Assembly: GCF_009371985.2 (NCBI RefSeq)
Contig: NZ_VIKU02000001.1
Coordinates: forward strand, 744,001-808,000
DNA length: 64,000 nt
Direction of reading: 5' to 3'
DNA from: Pelagihabitans pacificus
GTDB taxonomy: Bacteria; Bacteroidota; Bacteroidia; Flavobacteriales; Flavobacteriaceae
Below the pieces are notes generated by a model that saw nothing but the letters and a program-made list of their open reading frames with translations, did no database searches and was not told where the DNA came from. Positions 1 through 9,200 of the stretch are shown here, in pieces; the stretch's first letter is position 1, and each line of letters opens with the position of its first letter. The position numbers and the translations under genes are program-made.

Positions 1-425
1 TTGGTCTTTAGAGGGGTGTAGACACTCGTATACAGAAAAATCGAAATCGCTCCGAACATGGCGGTTTTCGGGTTCAGATAATAGAGTGAAACAACTCCCA
101 GAAGCGTAAGCGTAATTGCAATCGCCATCGCCTTGTTTACAGACATTCTACCGGCGGGTATCGGTCTGTTCATAGTACGCTTCATCAGGGCATCGAGGTC
201 TTTCTCTATCACCTGATTATACGCGTTCGAAGCGCCCACCATACAATAGCCACCAAAAGCAAGCAGTATGATGGAAAGCCAACTAATTTGGTCGGCCCCT
301 AAAAAGTAACCTGCGATTGAAGAGAAAACAACACTTACGGCAAGCCTGGCTTTCGTGATCTCCTTGAAATCGGAGAAAGCCAAAGACCAAGAGGTATTTA
401 TCGCCGTACCCACCGCAGTTTTCAT
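1..425 (-). CDS. ctaB: Protoheme IX farnesyltransferase (heme O synthase), N-terminal part
   Basis: The first 141 codons of a gene running off the left edge; the start is the ATG ending at 425. It would transfer a farnesyl group to heme b to give heme O, the precursor of heme A in aa3-type oxidases, in the inner membrane. The readable part has the UbiA prenyltransferase pattern: a soluble N-terminus (KEITKARLAVSVVFSS), a first membrane helix, then NAYNQVIEKDLDALMKRT, which matches the Asp-rich NxxxDxxxDxxMxRT prenyl-diphosphate motif, followed by RPIPAGRM and another membrane segment. The heme A-requiring oxidase operon lies about 30 kb away, so the role fits the genome. The C-terminal half is outside the window. 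Confidence 0.93.
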   Translation of the reverse strand, partial: MKTAVGTAINTSWSLAFSDFKEITKARLAVSVVFSSIAGYFLGADQISWLSIILLAFGGYCMVGASNAYNQVIEKDLDALMKRTMNRPIPAGRMSVNKAMAIAITLTLLGVVSLYYLNPKTAMFGAISIFLYTSVYTPLKT

Positions 426-525
426 CTGTCGTTTTTAACGGCTGCAAAGATAGCCTGCAACCGCTATTTCTGCAACGAAATGGAGAGGTTTATCCTATAT
501 TTGGAAAAATATAACACTTGCAACC

Positions 526-1429
526 ATAAAAAAACGACTGTCGATTTTACTAATGTCTTTGTTTCTGATGGGTCTTACCGAATTTAACGCCCAGGAAAAG
601 GAGGTCATTATTACTATAGACACCCTATCCCAACAACTTTATATGCTCACTGGATAAGGGGGTAACATTGGCATCTATGTCGGACAGGAACATGTTTTTA
701 TGATCGACGACCAGTTTGATCGTCTGAGCGGTAAAATCAAGACGGCCATTGGCACCTTGACAGAACAACCTATTGCCTATTTGTTCAATACCCATATGCA
801 CAGGGACCATTCGGGAGGGAACGCCAAATTCAATTCCAAAAACACGGTATTGATAGCCCAGGACAATGTACGTACCCGAATCATGGGCAACCAAAAAGCA
901 AAATTGGAAGCTCAGGAGATTTCATTGGATGACTACCGTAAAAGTCCGCCCGAAGTTACTTTTTCGGAAGATGCCACCTGTTATGATGGTGAGGAAACCA
1001 TTATGGCCTTTCACGTCCACCAAGCGCATACCGATGGTGATGCAATTGGTCTACTTTATGCAAAACAATGTCTTGCACATGGGTGATACCTATTTTTCGG
1101 GACGATATCCTTTTATTGACCTTAAAAGTGGCTGGAGTGTCCGGGGCTATATCGATGCCCGTAAAAAGGCCCTTCTGGTCATCAATGAAGATACCAAAAT
1201 AATTCCCGGGCATGGTAGACCTTCCAATCGGGCAGGGTTAAAGTTATATATATCGATGTTGGAAGATATCAAAGCCAAGGTACAGGCACAAATCGATGCG
1301 GGAAAATCGCTGGAACAAGTTATTGCGGATACTACCTTAACGGCAGCATATAATGAAAAGCATGGAAATGGCTAGATAAAACCCGAACGTCTCCGAGAGA
1401 CCTTTTACAAAAGTTTAAAACCGTTGTAA
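526..1429 (+). pseudogene. Decayed metallo-beta-lactamase-fold hydrolase
   Basis: Reading one protein through this stretch gives a secreted metallo-beta-lactamase-fold hydrolase: a hydrophobic leader ending in NAQ, a zinc motif HMHRDH near 796-813, a later HTDGD and a final GHG near 1210. At least three lesions break it: TAA at 655-657 where the family has a GxGGN loop (CAA to TAA would explain it), a frame change near 1060-1085 between LLYAKQ and NVLHMGDTYF, and TAG at 1373-1375 just before IKPERL (TGG to TAG would explain it). The natural start may also be lost: an ATA at 526 stands where an ATG would give a normal leader, though ATG 553 is still available. Metal ligands are intact in the fragments, which suggests recent inactivation. 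Sequencing error is unlikely to explain all lesions. Confidence 0.85.
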
Positions 1430-1445
1430 CGAAATACAAACCCAC

Positions 1446-1482
1446 AAAAAAAGTCCGACTCAAATGAATGATCGGACTTTTT
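1446..1482. terminator. Bidirectional intrinsic terminator
   Basis: An 11-bp perfect inverted repeat, AAAAAGTCCGA and TCGGACTTTTT, with a loop of about 13 nt. It has a T-run on both strands, so it can end both the pseudogene transcript and the minus-strand tonB-like gene that stops at 1499. Confidence 0.8.
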
Positions 1483-1498
1483 CAAAATTTCGTTCTTA

Positions 1499-2203
1499 CT
1501 ACTGAAGCTTGAAGGTAATTGGGATACTGAAAGGTACCCGTACCGCTCTTCCCCGTTGCTTGCCCGGTGTCATCTTAGGAAGTTTTCCGATGATTCTGGC
1601 AGCCTCTTTTTCCAAGTTCTTGTCCGGACCACGCATTCTGATATTTCCGATACTACCGTCTTTCTGGATAACGAACATTACGCTTACCCGGCCTTGAACA
1701 CCCATTTCTTGAGCTATTTCAGGATAACGGAAGTTTTTGCTGATGTGCTTTTGCATCATGCTCTGAAAGCAAGCCCTTTTATCGCTTTCCCCCTCACAGC
1801 CGGGAAAAATCGGTACATCCTCGATAACTGCAAAAGGTACGTCTACATCCTCTTCGACTTCTTCTACCTCAACGTCATCTATCTCAACAATTTCTTCTTC
1901 CTGACTCGTCTCGGTAGACTCGATTACGGTTTCCTCTACTTCTTCTTCATCCTCGACAACCTCAATAATCTCCGGGGCAGCCGGAGGTGGTGGTGGTGGA
2001 GGGGTCTTGATCTGTTCGGTCATCGGTACTTCCTCATCCAACATATCGTCCACGTTCATGGAGATATCGTAATTGTTGTCGTCCTCATATGTTTTCCATT
2101 CCAATGCACGCCATACGATCAACATCACCAAGGCCAACCCTATTACAAAATAGAGGCCGCTGTTTCTTCCTACATCCGCCTTCGGATTCTTTTTAACTTC
2201 CAT
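1499..2203 (-). CDS. Energy transducer TonB family protein
   Basis: A 234-residue TonB-like protein that would carry proton-motive energy from an ExbB/ExbD-type complex to outer-membrane receptors. A short cytoplasmic N-terminus is followed by one membrane helix (about 17-35), a Pro-rich stretch with seven consecutive prolines (about 68-74), a long acidic Glu/Val linker, and a C-terminal TonB domain from FRYPEIAQEMGVQGRV to PITFKLQ. The linker is rich in EE/VE repeats rather than the KP/EP repeats of enterobacterial TonB, as is common in Bacteroidota. No exbB/exbD lies nearby. It follows vanZ by about 50 nt and may share the gcvH transcript. Confidence 0.92.
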   Translation of the reverse strand: MEVKKNPKADVGRNSGLYFVIGLALVMLIVWRALEWKTYEDDNNYDISMNVDDMLDEEVPMTEQIKTPPPPPPPAAPEIIEVVEDEEEVEETVIESTETSQEEEIVEIDDVEVEEVEEDVDVPFAVIEDVPIFPGCEGESDKRACFQSMMQKHISKNFRYPEIAQEMGVQGRVSVMFVIQKDGSIGNIRMRGPDKNLEKEAARIIGKLPKMTPGKQRGRAVRVPFSIPITFKLQ

Positions 2204-2256
2204 ATCTATGAGTTTTAGTGATTGCTAATTTAATTAAATAATCCTAAAAAAAACAA

Positions 2257-2658
2257 TTAATACTTCCATTTTAATTGTCTTTTACCTGCAAATAACGACC
2301 ATATGACAAATGTACCGGCCAAAGCCCCAATTGAATTTGCCAGGGCATCATATGTATTTCCGTCTCTTTGGGTGGTCAGTTCCGCTTGTAATACCTCAAT
2401 AATTGTACCATAAACCAAGGCCACGAAGAACATGATAAATAGGGTCTTTTTAAAACCATAATTCCCAGAGGTACGTTCCCTGACAAAGAAACAGCCAAGT
2501 ATCACAGCCCCGAAATAGAAGCCAAAGTGCACCACTTTATCAAAACTTGGAATACGAATATCGGGTAGGTCGGTATTCGAAAAAGAACCAAGGCTCAGAA
2601 AGGTCACCGCAGCCATCCATACAAAAAAGGCGAGCGTGAACCTTGATTTTCTAAGCAC
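2257..2658 (-). CDS. VanZ-like family membrane protein
   Basis: A 133-residue protein with about four membrane helices in the VanZ-like pattern: an N-terminal helix, [16 protein letters not shown] (the conserved D-K-x-x-H-F/A segment), a third helix with YGTIIEVLQ, then [19 protein letters not shown] and a last helix. VanZ itself gives low teicoplanin resistance, but the biochemical role of this family is not settled and resistance should not be assumed. Its start overlaps the end of gcvH by 8 nt, so translation is probably coupled. The gcvH-vanZ pairing next to sprA is, as far as I recall, common in Flavobacteriia. Confidence 0.9.
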   Translation of the reverse strand: MLRKSRFTLAFFVWMAAVTFLSLGSFSNTDLPDIRIPSFDKVVHFGFYFGAVILGCFFVRERTSGNYGFKKTLFIMFFVALVYGTIIEVLQAELTTQRDGNTYDALANSIGALAGTFVIWSLFAGKRQLKWKY

Positions 2659-3031
2659 CGATTAGCTCCTTGTAGCCTTCGTCACTAAGCAAATCGTCTA
2701 CTTCCGACGGCGTGCTCAGCTTAATTTTTACCATCCATCCTTCACCGTAGGGATCCGAATTCACTTTTTCGGGCTCATCTTCCAGGGCAGCATTGAATTC
2801 GATAATTTCCCCACTTAACGGAAGGAACAGATCGGAAACCGTTTTTACCGCCTCTACCGTGCCAAAAACCTCCTCCCTATCCAGGGTTTCATCAACGGTT
2901 TCTACCTCGACGTAGACGATATCACCCAATTCACCTTGCGCAAAATCGGTAATTCCCACTGTAGCGATATCACCTTCCACACGCACCCATTCGTGGTCTT
3001 TGGTATACTTTAATTCTGATGGTATATTCAT
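2651..3031 (-). CDS. gcvH: Glycine cleavage system H protein
   Basis: A 126-residue lipoyl carrier of the glycine cleavage complex, moving the aminomethyl group between the P, T and L proteins. It is full length for the family and carries the lipoylation motif [13 protein letters not shown] with Lys63 as the expected modified residue, the N-terminal YTKDHEWVR signature and the C-terminal GWMVKIKL. None of gcvP, gcvT or lpd is in the window; Bacteroidota often scatter these genes. A well-formed promoter lies 24-55 nt upstream, so this gene begins a transcript separate from sprA and probably reads on into vanZ and the tonB-like gene. Confidence 0.97.
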   Translation of the reverse strand: MNIPSELKYTKDHEWVRVEGDIATVGITDFAQGELGDIVYVEVETVDETLDREEVFGTVEAVKTVSDLFLPLSGEIIEFNAALEDEPEKVNSDPYGEGWMVKIKLSTPSEVDDLLSDEGYKELIGA

Positions 3032-3054
3032 TTTTATGGCATTAATTAGTCGGA

Positions 3055-3086
3055 CAAATGTAACGGATTAGGGGAAGGTATTCAAA
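3055..3086 (-). promoter_or_regulatory. Bacteroidota-type promoter of gcvH
   Basis: On the minus strand, TTTG (3086-3083), 20 nt, then TACATTTG (3062-3055), a match to the Bacteroidota TTTG-N19/21-TAnnTTTG pattern. Predicted initiation is near 3048, leaving a leader of about 17 nt before the gcvH ATG. Confidence 0.65.
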
Positions 3087-3151
3087 AAAAGTTGAGGTTC
3101 GCTACCATTGAAAGTTCAAACTCAAATACAAATTCAGAAATTGCTGAATAT

Positions 3152-3262
3152 TGGATGCTAGGTGAAGGATGCTGGATGCTCAATATCATGTGACGAAGTC
3201 TGGAAGCTGGAAGCTTGATACGAATTCCTATCTACTGCAACTGCCAACTGAATACCGATCAC
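3152..3262. repeat. Degenerate heptamer repeats between gcvH and sprA
   Basis: The 240-nt gap between sprA and gcvH holds no gene. It has GGATGCT at 3153-3159, 3167-3173 and 3174-3180, then GGAAGCT at 3202-3208 and 3209-3215, followed by a degenerate run of CTGC/CTGA words (about 3236-3262). The copies are partly back to back. No hairpin or T-tract of terminator quality was seen after the sprA stop. Confidence 0.5.
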
Positions 3263-3273
3263 TAACTTCCTTA

Positions 3274-6200
3274 CTAGTTCCCGAAGTTGTATCGCAACGT
3301 AAAGCCGGTATTGATCGTTGTCTGTGGGAAAGCGGTCGATACCGCAAATTGGGAGAACGAATGGTCGTAAAAGAAGAGCGCGTTCAGGTTCTTGCTCAAG
3401 GCATAGTCGGCCGTAAACTTGATGGACAAAAGGTTCTGCCCCGCCGTAATCTGGTTGTTGTCGATGTCGAGGTTTCTTATGATGGTAATATTGTCCCGCA
3501 GACTCAAGTCGGCCTTGAGGTTCAAATCCCCCTTGAGACGTGTTTTATTGCCTCCAATATTGGTGACGAACTGTACATCCTTGACGCGATATCCCAAACC
3601 AAGGGTGTATTCCTTGCCATTGATCTCGGTCATCAAGTTATTATCCAAACTCAATGATAGGGCACGATCGGTGCGCACTTCGGCCAATACGCTCACCGAA
3701 TTCTGCATTTCGAAGTCCAGACGGACCAACGGATTGAACTGATCTGTTAGGACCACATTGTTCAAAATCAACTCAGGAAGCAAATCGTTCGTTTCCGGGT
3801 CGACCGCCGGAAGACCGTCCTTTATCAATTGTTGACGTTCCAAGTTCGTCTGAAATGAATTAATGCTATAGGCCGCACGATACCCATGCTGTACCGAAAA
3901 CCGTTTGAATTTCTTTTTGAACCATTTGTTGCGCATTAAACCCGTGTACTTGATGTTCCAGTTCGGAATGGGTATTTCCCTAAAAATATCCAAATTTACC
4001 CTATTGACATCTTGCCCGGTATAGGCAGCAAAAAAAGCCGGGAGCAGCACATCTTGACTGGTTTTTCCGTACAGTTCTGGAAAACCGTCGTCATCCAAGG
4101 TTCCCGGAACTTGCCCACGGTCGTTTACCAAACGATTCGCGATAGTGATCCTATTTTGTTTGAACTCCTCGAAAGTCTCCGAATCAAATTCATCGCTCTT
4201 TCCAAAAGCGGTACCGATCATCATCGTGGAGATACTGAAGTTTCCAAAGTTGTTGGGGGTGAGGCTCTGATACACCTCCGGTGTCGTAAAATCAAGCTCA
4301 TAGTTCTCCTGCAAGCTGTTGGAAAACTGCCTGTCGGCCACCAAATCGATGGTAATATCGGGCGTGGGTTGTGCCGTTGCCGTGATATTCAACTGCTTGT
4401 TGGTACGTCTGATAAACTGTTCGTTGAACCCATCAAAACTGGTCAACCAACCATTACGGGCCGCTTCAAAACGTACGTCGGACTGACTACCGAATACAAA
4501 GCCCAAAGTAGGTCGTGTGGAACCGATAAAACCAACATTTTGCGTATAGCCGGGGAGTACCGTACCATTGGTTTCATTATAATTGACATTCAACCGCTTT
4601 ACCATGGTCACGATATCAACAGCGGTATTCCAAAGCCCACTTGTCTTTTTAGGGGTATTTCCCGTGCCTTCAGCGGGATTACCCGCTTTGTCCCTCCGTA
4701 CCGGAGCTTGGCTGGCTACCGACTTACCATCGTTCTTTTTTAGACCGATTAGGTCGTAGAACTTCTGCAAGGTCATGGAGGCCGTTATGTTATGCGAATT
4801 TGAATTTTGAATGTTGTTGATCGAAACGATATCGAGATTCTCTCTGGGCACATCGGGATTCTGCTGTTCGGCGACCGCCAAATTGAGGGCATCGCCCCCC
4901 CGCTGCCAATCGTAATTGCTGGTGTACGAATACTGGGCATTGATAAAATCCAGCGCGGGAATCTTGGCAAAGGGAATCTCATAGTTCAACTGCATTTGCT
5001 GGGAATGCCGGTTGGGTTCTCCCAAATCCCAAAAACCGTCCCATAGTCCCAGCGCCTTATCAATCTCGGATTCGGGATTGTTTGGGTCTTCCAAATAGTT
5101 GCGGACGATACGGTTGTTGGAGGCCGTGAGGTTCAACCGCAAAGACTTGGTGAGGCTATAGTTCACGGCGTATTGCCAATTGAATAAATAGTTGCGTTGC
5201 TGTAATTCGGGAAGCGATAAAAAGTTCTCGGGGTCTTCACCGGCCGGAATAACATTTCGAAAGGTCTGTCGATTGAATTGCCTATTGATATCCGAATTGA
5301 CCGAGACACTTGTGGGCAATAAACTCAGGTTCAATTCCTTTAGCCACTGCCAGTACCTCCCCGTAAAAAGGGAATCATTTTTGGCAAAGGGCGCCACCTC
5401 CACCGGTTTAAAATTATGGTTATAAACAAATCCGGCAACGACACTCTGGTCGTTCAAGCTTTCAATCTCAAAATCCCTGTGTTGTGTTTCATTGTAGGAA
5501 TAGTTGAAGGTGAAATTCTCGATATCATAGAAATTCGCCTCGGCTTCCTCTCCCCTATTCTTACGTACCCCAATGAGGTTCAAGCTGGTCCTTTTTGTAT
5601 AATCCTCGGCCCGTTCCCGTATATTTTCAGCGTCTTCCTCACTGACTGCGGTATCAATTAAGTCATCCAATCGCAGGTCGTCGAACTCGGGATCGAATTC
5701 CGGGGTGATCAATTGTTCCGATATGCCGTAGTTGAAGGGCAGTTGTATACCCCACTTCGGAGGTAGTAATTGACCAAGGTTGACGTTGGTAACTATATCG
5801 TAGGAGATAGCATCTTCCCTGGCCCTTTCGTTCGGCATTTGGTCGATAGCCCCAAAACCGGAAGTGCTGGTACTACCCGTCGCGGTTACGTTGGCAAAAT
5901 CGGCAATGTTGGCGTCCATTGCCACAACCGAGGCCCAGCCCCCTTGATTATCAAGGCCTGCGAGCCGTAACTCATTGAACCAAACCTCTCCCGCCTGTAC
6001 TTGATCACTGACATTTTTAACACCCACCATCATGCTGCGAATGTTTCCCAATGAGGGGTTTCCCTTGATTCCGATGCGTAAACGCCCCGGCGTTCGCGGA
6101 TCGAACTCCCCGACCGGTACGACCTCCCCGTTTACAATCTCATAATAGCGGAGTTCACTCAACGGAACGTTATCGCTTCTGAGGTTGATACGCAACGATT

Positions 6201-9200
6201 TGATTCTCTTCAAATCATCCAATGGAATATCCATACGATTGGCAGTGGGCCAAATCGCTTCTTCCGAACGAGACCCCCACGGAGTAAATTCCAAGGGTAA
6301 CTCTATTTGATAGAAATTCTCGGAGAAATCGGTTCCAATCCGGAGGAAACCGGCTAAAGGGGCTACCGAAGGTCGTAACTCGATTCCGACCTCCTCGGCG
6401 TGTATGAACATCTTCAAATTTTCATACTGCCGCAGGTCGATGTTCAGGTTTTTGAACACCCCGCGAGAATCCTGTGGGCCCAAATTGTTGACCACCAAGG
6501 AAAGGGATTGTTCGTTCTGTTGTACGATGGTGTTGTTATTATTCAGCTGTTCCCTGCGCACCCCGGGTGGCAGTACATAGGGGACGGGACTTCGCTGCTC
6601 ATTCTCCTGGATGTTCACCGCGTTGACGTCCAGGGTACTTCCCGTCTCATCGGGAGGAAGTTCGGCACCCAAGCTAGCCGTTCGAAGCGATTTCGTATAG
6701 GTACGCCAATCGCCTCGTACCAAATCCAAGGTAGCGAAACGCAGCACCACATCATCGGTGAATCCGGTCAAGTACATACGCATGCTACTGATCGAACGAA
6801 AGTCGCTAATGCCCCCTACTCGATCGGTAAAATCGCTCAATGGAATTTTGTACTGTATCCAACGGCTCCTTCGCGTACTTCCATCCGGGATTCTAGGAGC
6901 GGCATACACCGTATCACGCACATCGGTTACGTACCGATCTCCGATATCGGTACCGGGTTCTATGTCGATTTCATAACTGTAGTAGCTATCGACCGTATTC
7001 ATGGTTAGGTCGCGATCAATATCCTCTACATCGGGCAAAGTGGTATTTCCCCTGTTGTCGTTGGTTACTTCGATGGGGGAATTCCCCTGGGTGTTGTTAA
7101 AGTGTAGATAGCGATTGAGGATGCTTCCTTCCCGTTGTAAAAAATATTCGTAGTTATCATTGGCGGGATCCTCCGGATTATCGTTCCCATAGATTGCCGC
7201 TTCCTCACTATCGAGCAAGCCGTCAAAACCGACATCCTGTGCCTGTCGGCTCGCCTCATCGACATCGAAAGCATACACCAATGCCTGCGTCTGGGGCACC
7301 TGACCCCATTCGGTATCCCTTGCCGGGGTATCCGCAGGGGTGACCGGGAGTCCGTTTTCGTACTGTTTTCTCCCATCGGGCAATACGTCCTCGGTGATGT
7401 TTCCCAAGTCAATAACCAACTTTCCAGGGCTGGTACCGATATTATCGGCATAGGGATCCATCACCCAAAATTGTATGAACTCTACATTCGCCTGCTCAAA
7501 ATTGGTGCTGCTCAACGAACGCATGATACCTCCCCAGTTCTGCTCGCTCCCTTCAGTAAAGCTTGGATTGGCGTTATAGGGGCCCTTTAAACGGGGATAG
7601 TACGCCAAATCCAGAGTAGTTTGCTGTCGGGTCTGCCCTTGGGCTACTTCTACTTGGGGAAAAACCTCATCGATGAAGACCCTTCGAGCCGTATTATCCG
7701 AAATATCGCTATCACTAATACTGGACGGTCGCTGGTTGGTGTAAAATATCGGGTCAATGGTGTACCAAGCCAATCTTGCCCGATTATACCCTTTTTCGAG
7801 ATTATTGGCCGCCGCATCCGCGAAAACCTTTGGCGGACTGGCCAAAACCCACCCTAAGGAGGAACGAATATCGATAAGGGCTTGGGCCCCTTCGAAATCA
7901 TCGAGATAAGAGGTTGTTTCGCCTTCAAAATCGGCATTTTTGGGAGAACTGGGCTGCAAGACGGCAACCTCACCCCTAAAGGAGAAATTCGAAGGTACAT
8001 CGGTGTCGATGTTGGGCAATTTATTGACCAAACGGGTCAAGAAGGGCACTTCGGTCGAAAAGTTTCCATTAAGACCAAAAATAGTATTATTCACCGGCTC
8101 AATCCCAAAATTCGCTTTTTGGGTCAGGGGCCGCTCATTGAGATTGAGCAAGGTTCCGCCCAATACAAAGTTTTCGTTGAACTGGTGCTCCACATTTACC
8201 CCTGTAAAACGTCTCGTCTGTTGACCAAAAACCGCGTTGTTTTCTACGGATATATTGATGGGCGTGTTGGAAGCTTCCAAACTGGGGTCCAATATCTGTA
8301 CGGTACCGGCCTGATAGTTCACCACATAATCGATTCCTTCCTGCAATTGTCTTCCACCGGCAGTCACCCGAACCGATCCCCTGGGAACGTTAAAGGCTCC
8401 AATGGGGATCCCGTTGCTTCCTTCCGATTTGTAGCGACCCTTTAAAATGAACTTATTCTGTTCGGGATTCTGTAACGCTGCGGCCTTGGTAAGGGCATAC
8501 ATATCCCTGAATACATAACGTTCCTGATTCACATTATATGCTGCGGGTGTAGCATATTGGTCTTCATTGCCATTGGCCAAGGTCTCGAACAGGTATTCCC
8601 CAAATGGCTCTACCTTCGTAAAAATGATCCGTCCCCCCCGGGTATCGACCGTGAGTCCAGGCACAAAATCAAAAAATCCGTCCCCACCAGGCTGAAGATC
8701 ATTGTAGATGTTCAATCGGTCTAGATTGAACACATCCAACAAAATACGTTCTTCCAGTCCTTCTGGCCATCCACTACCCGGCCCATCTACGACAGGCGTA
8801 ATATAGTTTCGCGGAGTCGGGTCGGAAAACAGGATGTTCAATTTGAAATCTTCCTGACTCAGCTGAAAGGCCCCGGTGGCGTAAATGTTCTTCATCATCA
8901 AGTCCCAAATTGGATCACTGATGTTGGTAATATTACTTTTCAAAAGCTTTAATATCAGGGTATTGTTATTGATAATCGGTTCGACCCCCGAACCGACCGA
9001 TGTAGCGTCCAATCCTCCATTGGCAAATTCACCAACCTGGTACACATTTCCATTGAAGGTATACTGAAATGCCACACCCAAGACCTCATCATTGCTCAAA
9101 CGTTGGTTGAGTGATATGTACCCCAGTTGTGAGTTGAAATCATAGTCCCTCCCTTGCTCTAATTTTCGGGCATTCTCCAAAATGGCGTAGTCGGTACCTT

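Noticed and set aside
2257-2658. Antibiotic resistance from the VanZ-like gene
   Set aside because: The family is broad, no van cluster is present and genomic context is housekeeping.
3152-3262. CRISPR array at the heptamer block
   Set aside because: Repeats are 7 nt, not evenly spaced, and no cas gene is present.
4012-4743. Long plus-strand frame opposite sprA (243 codons) and similar frames at 6400, 7882 and 3169
   Set aside because: They lie wholly or largely inside the strongly supported sprA gene, have no family features and reflect its base composition.
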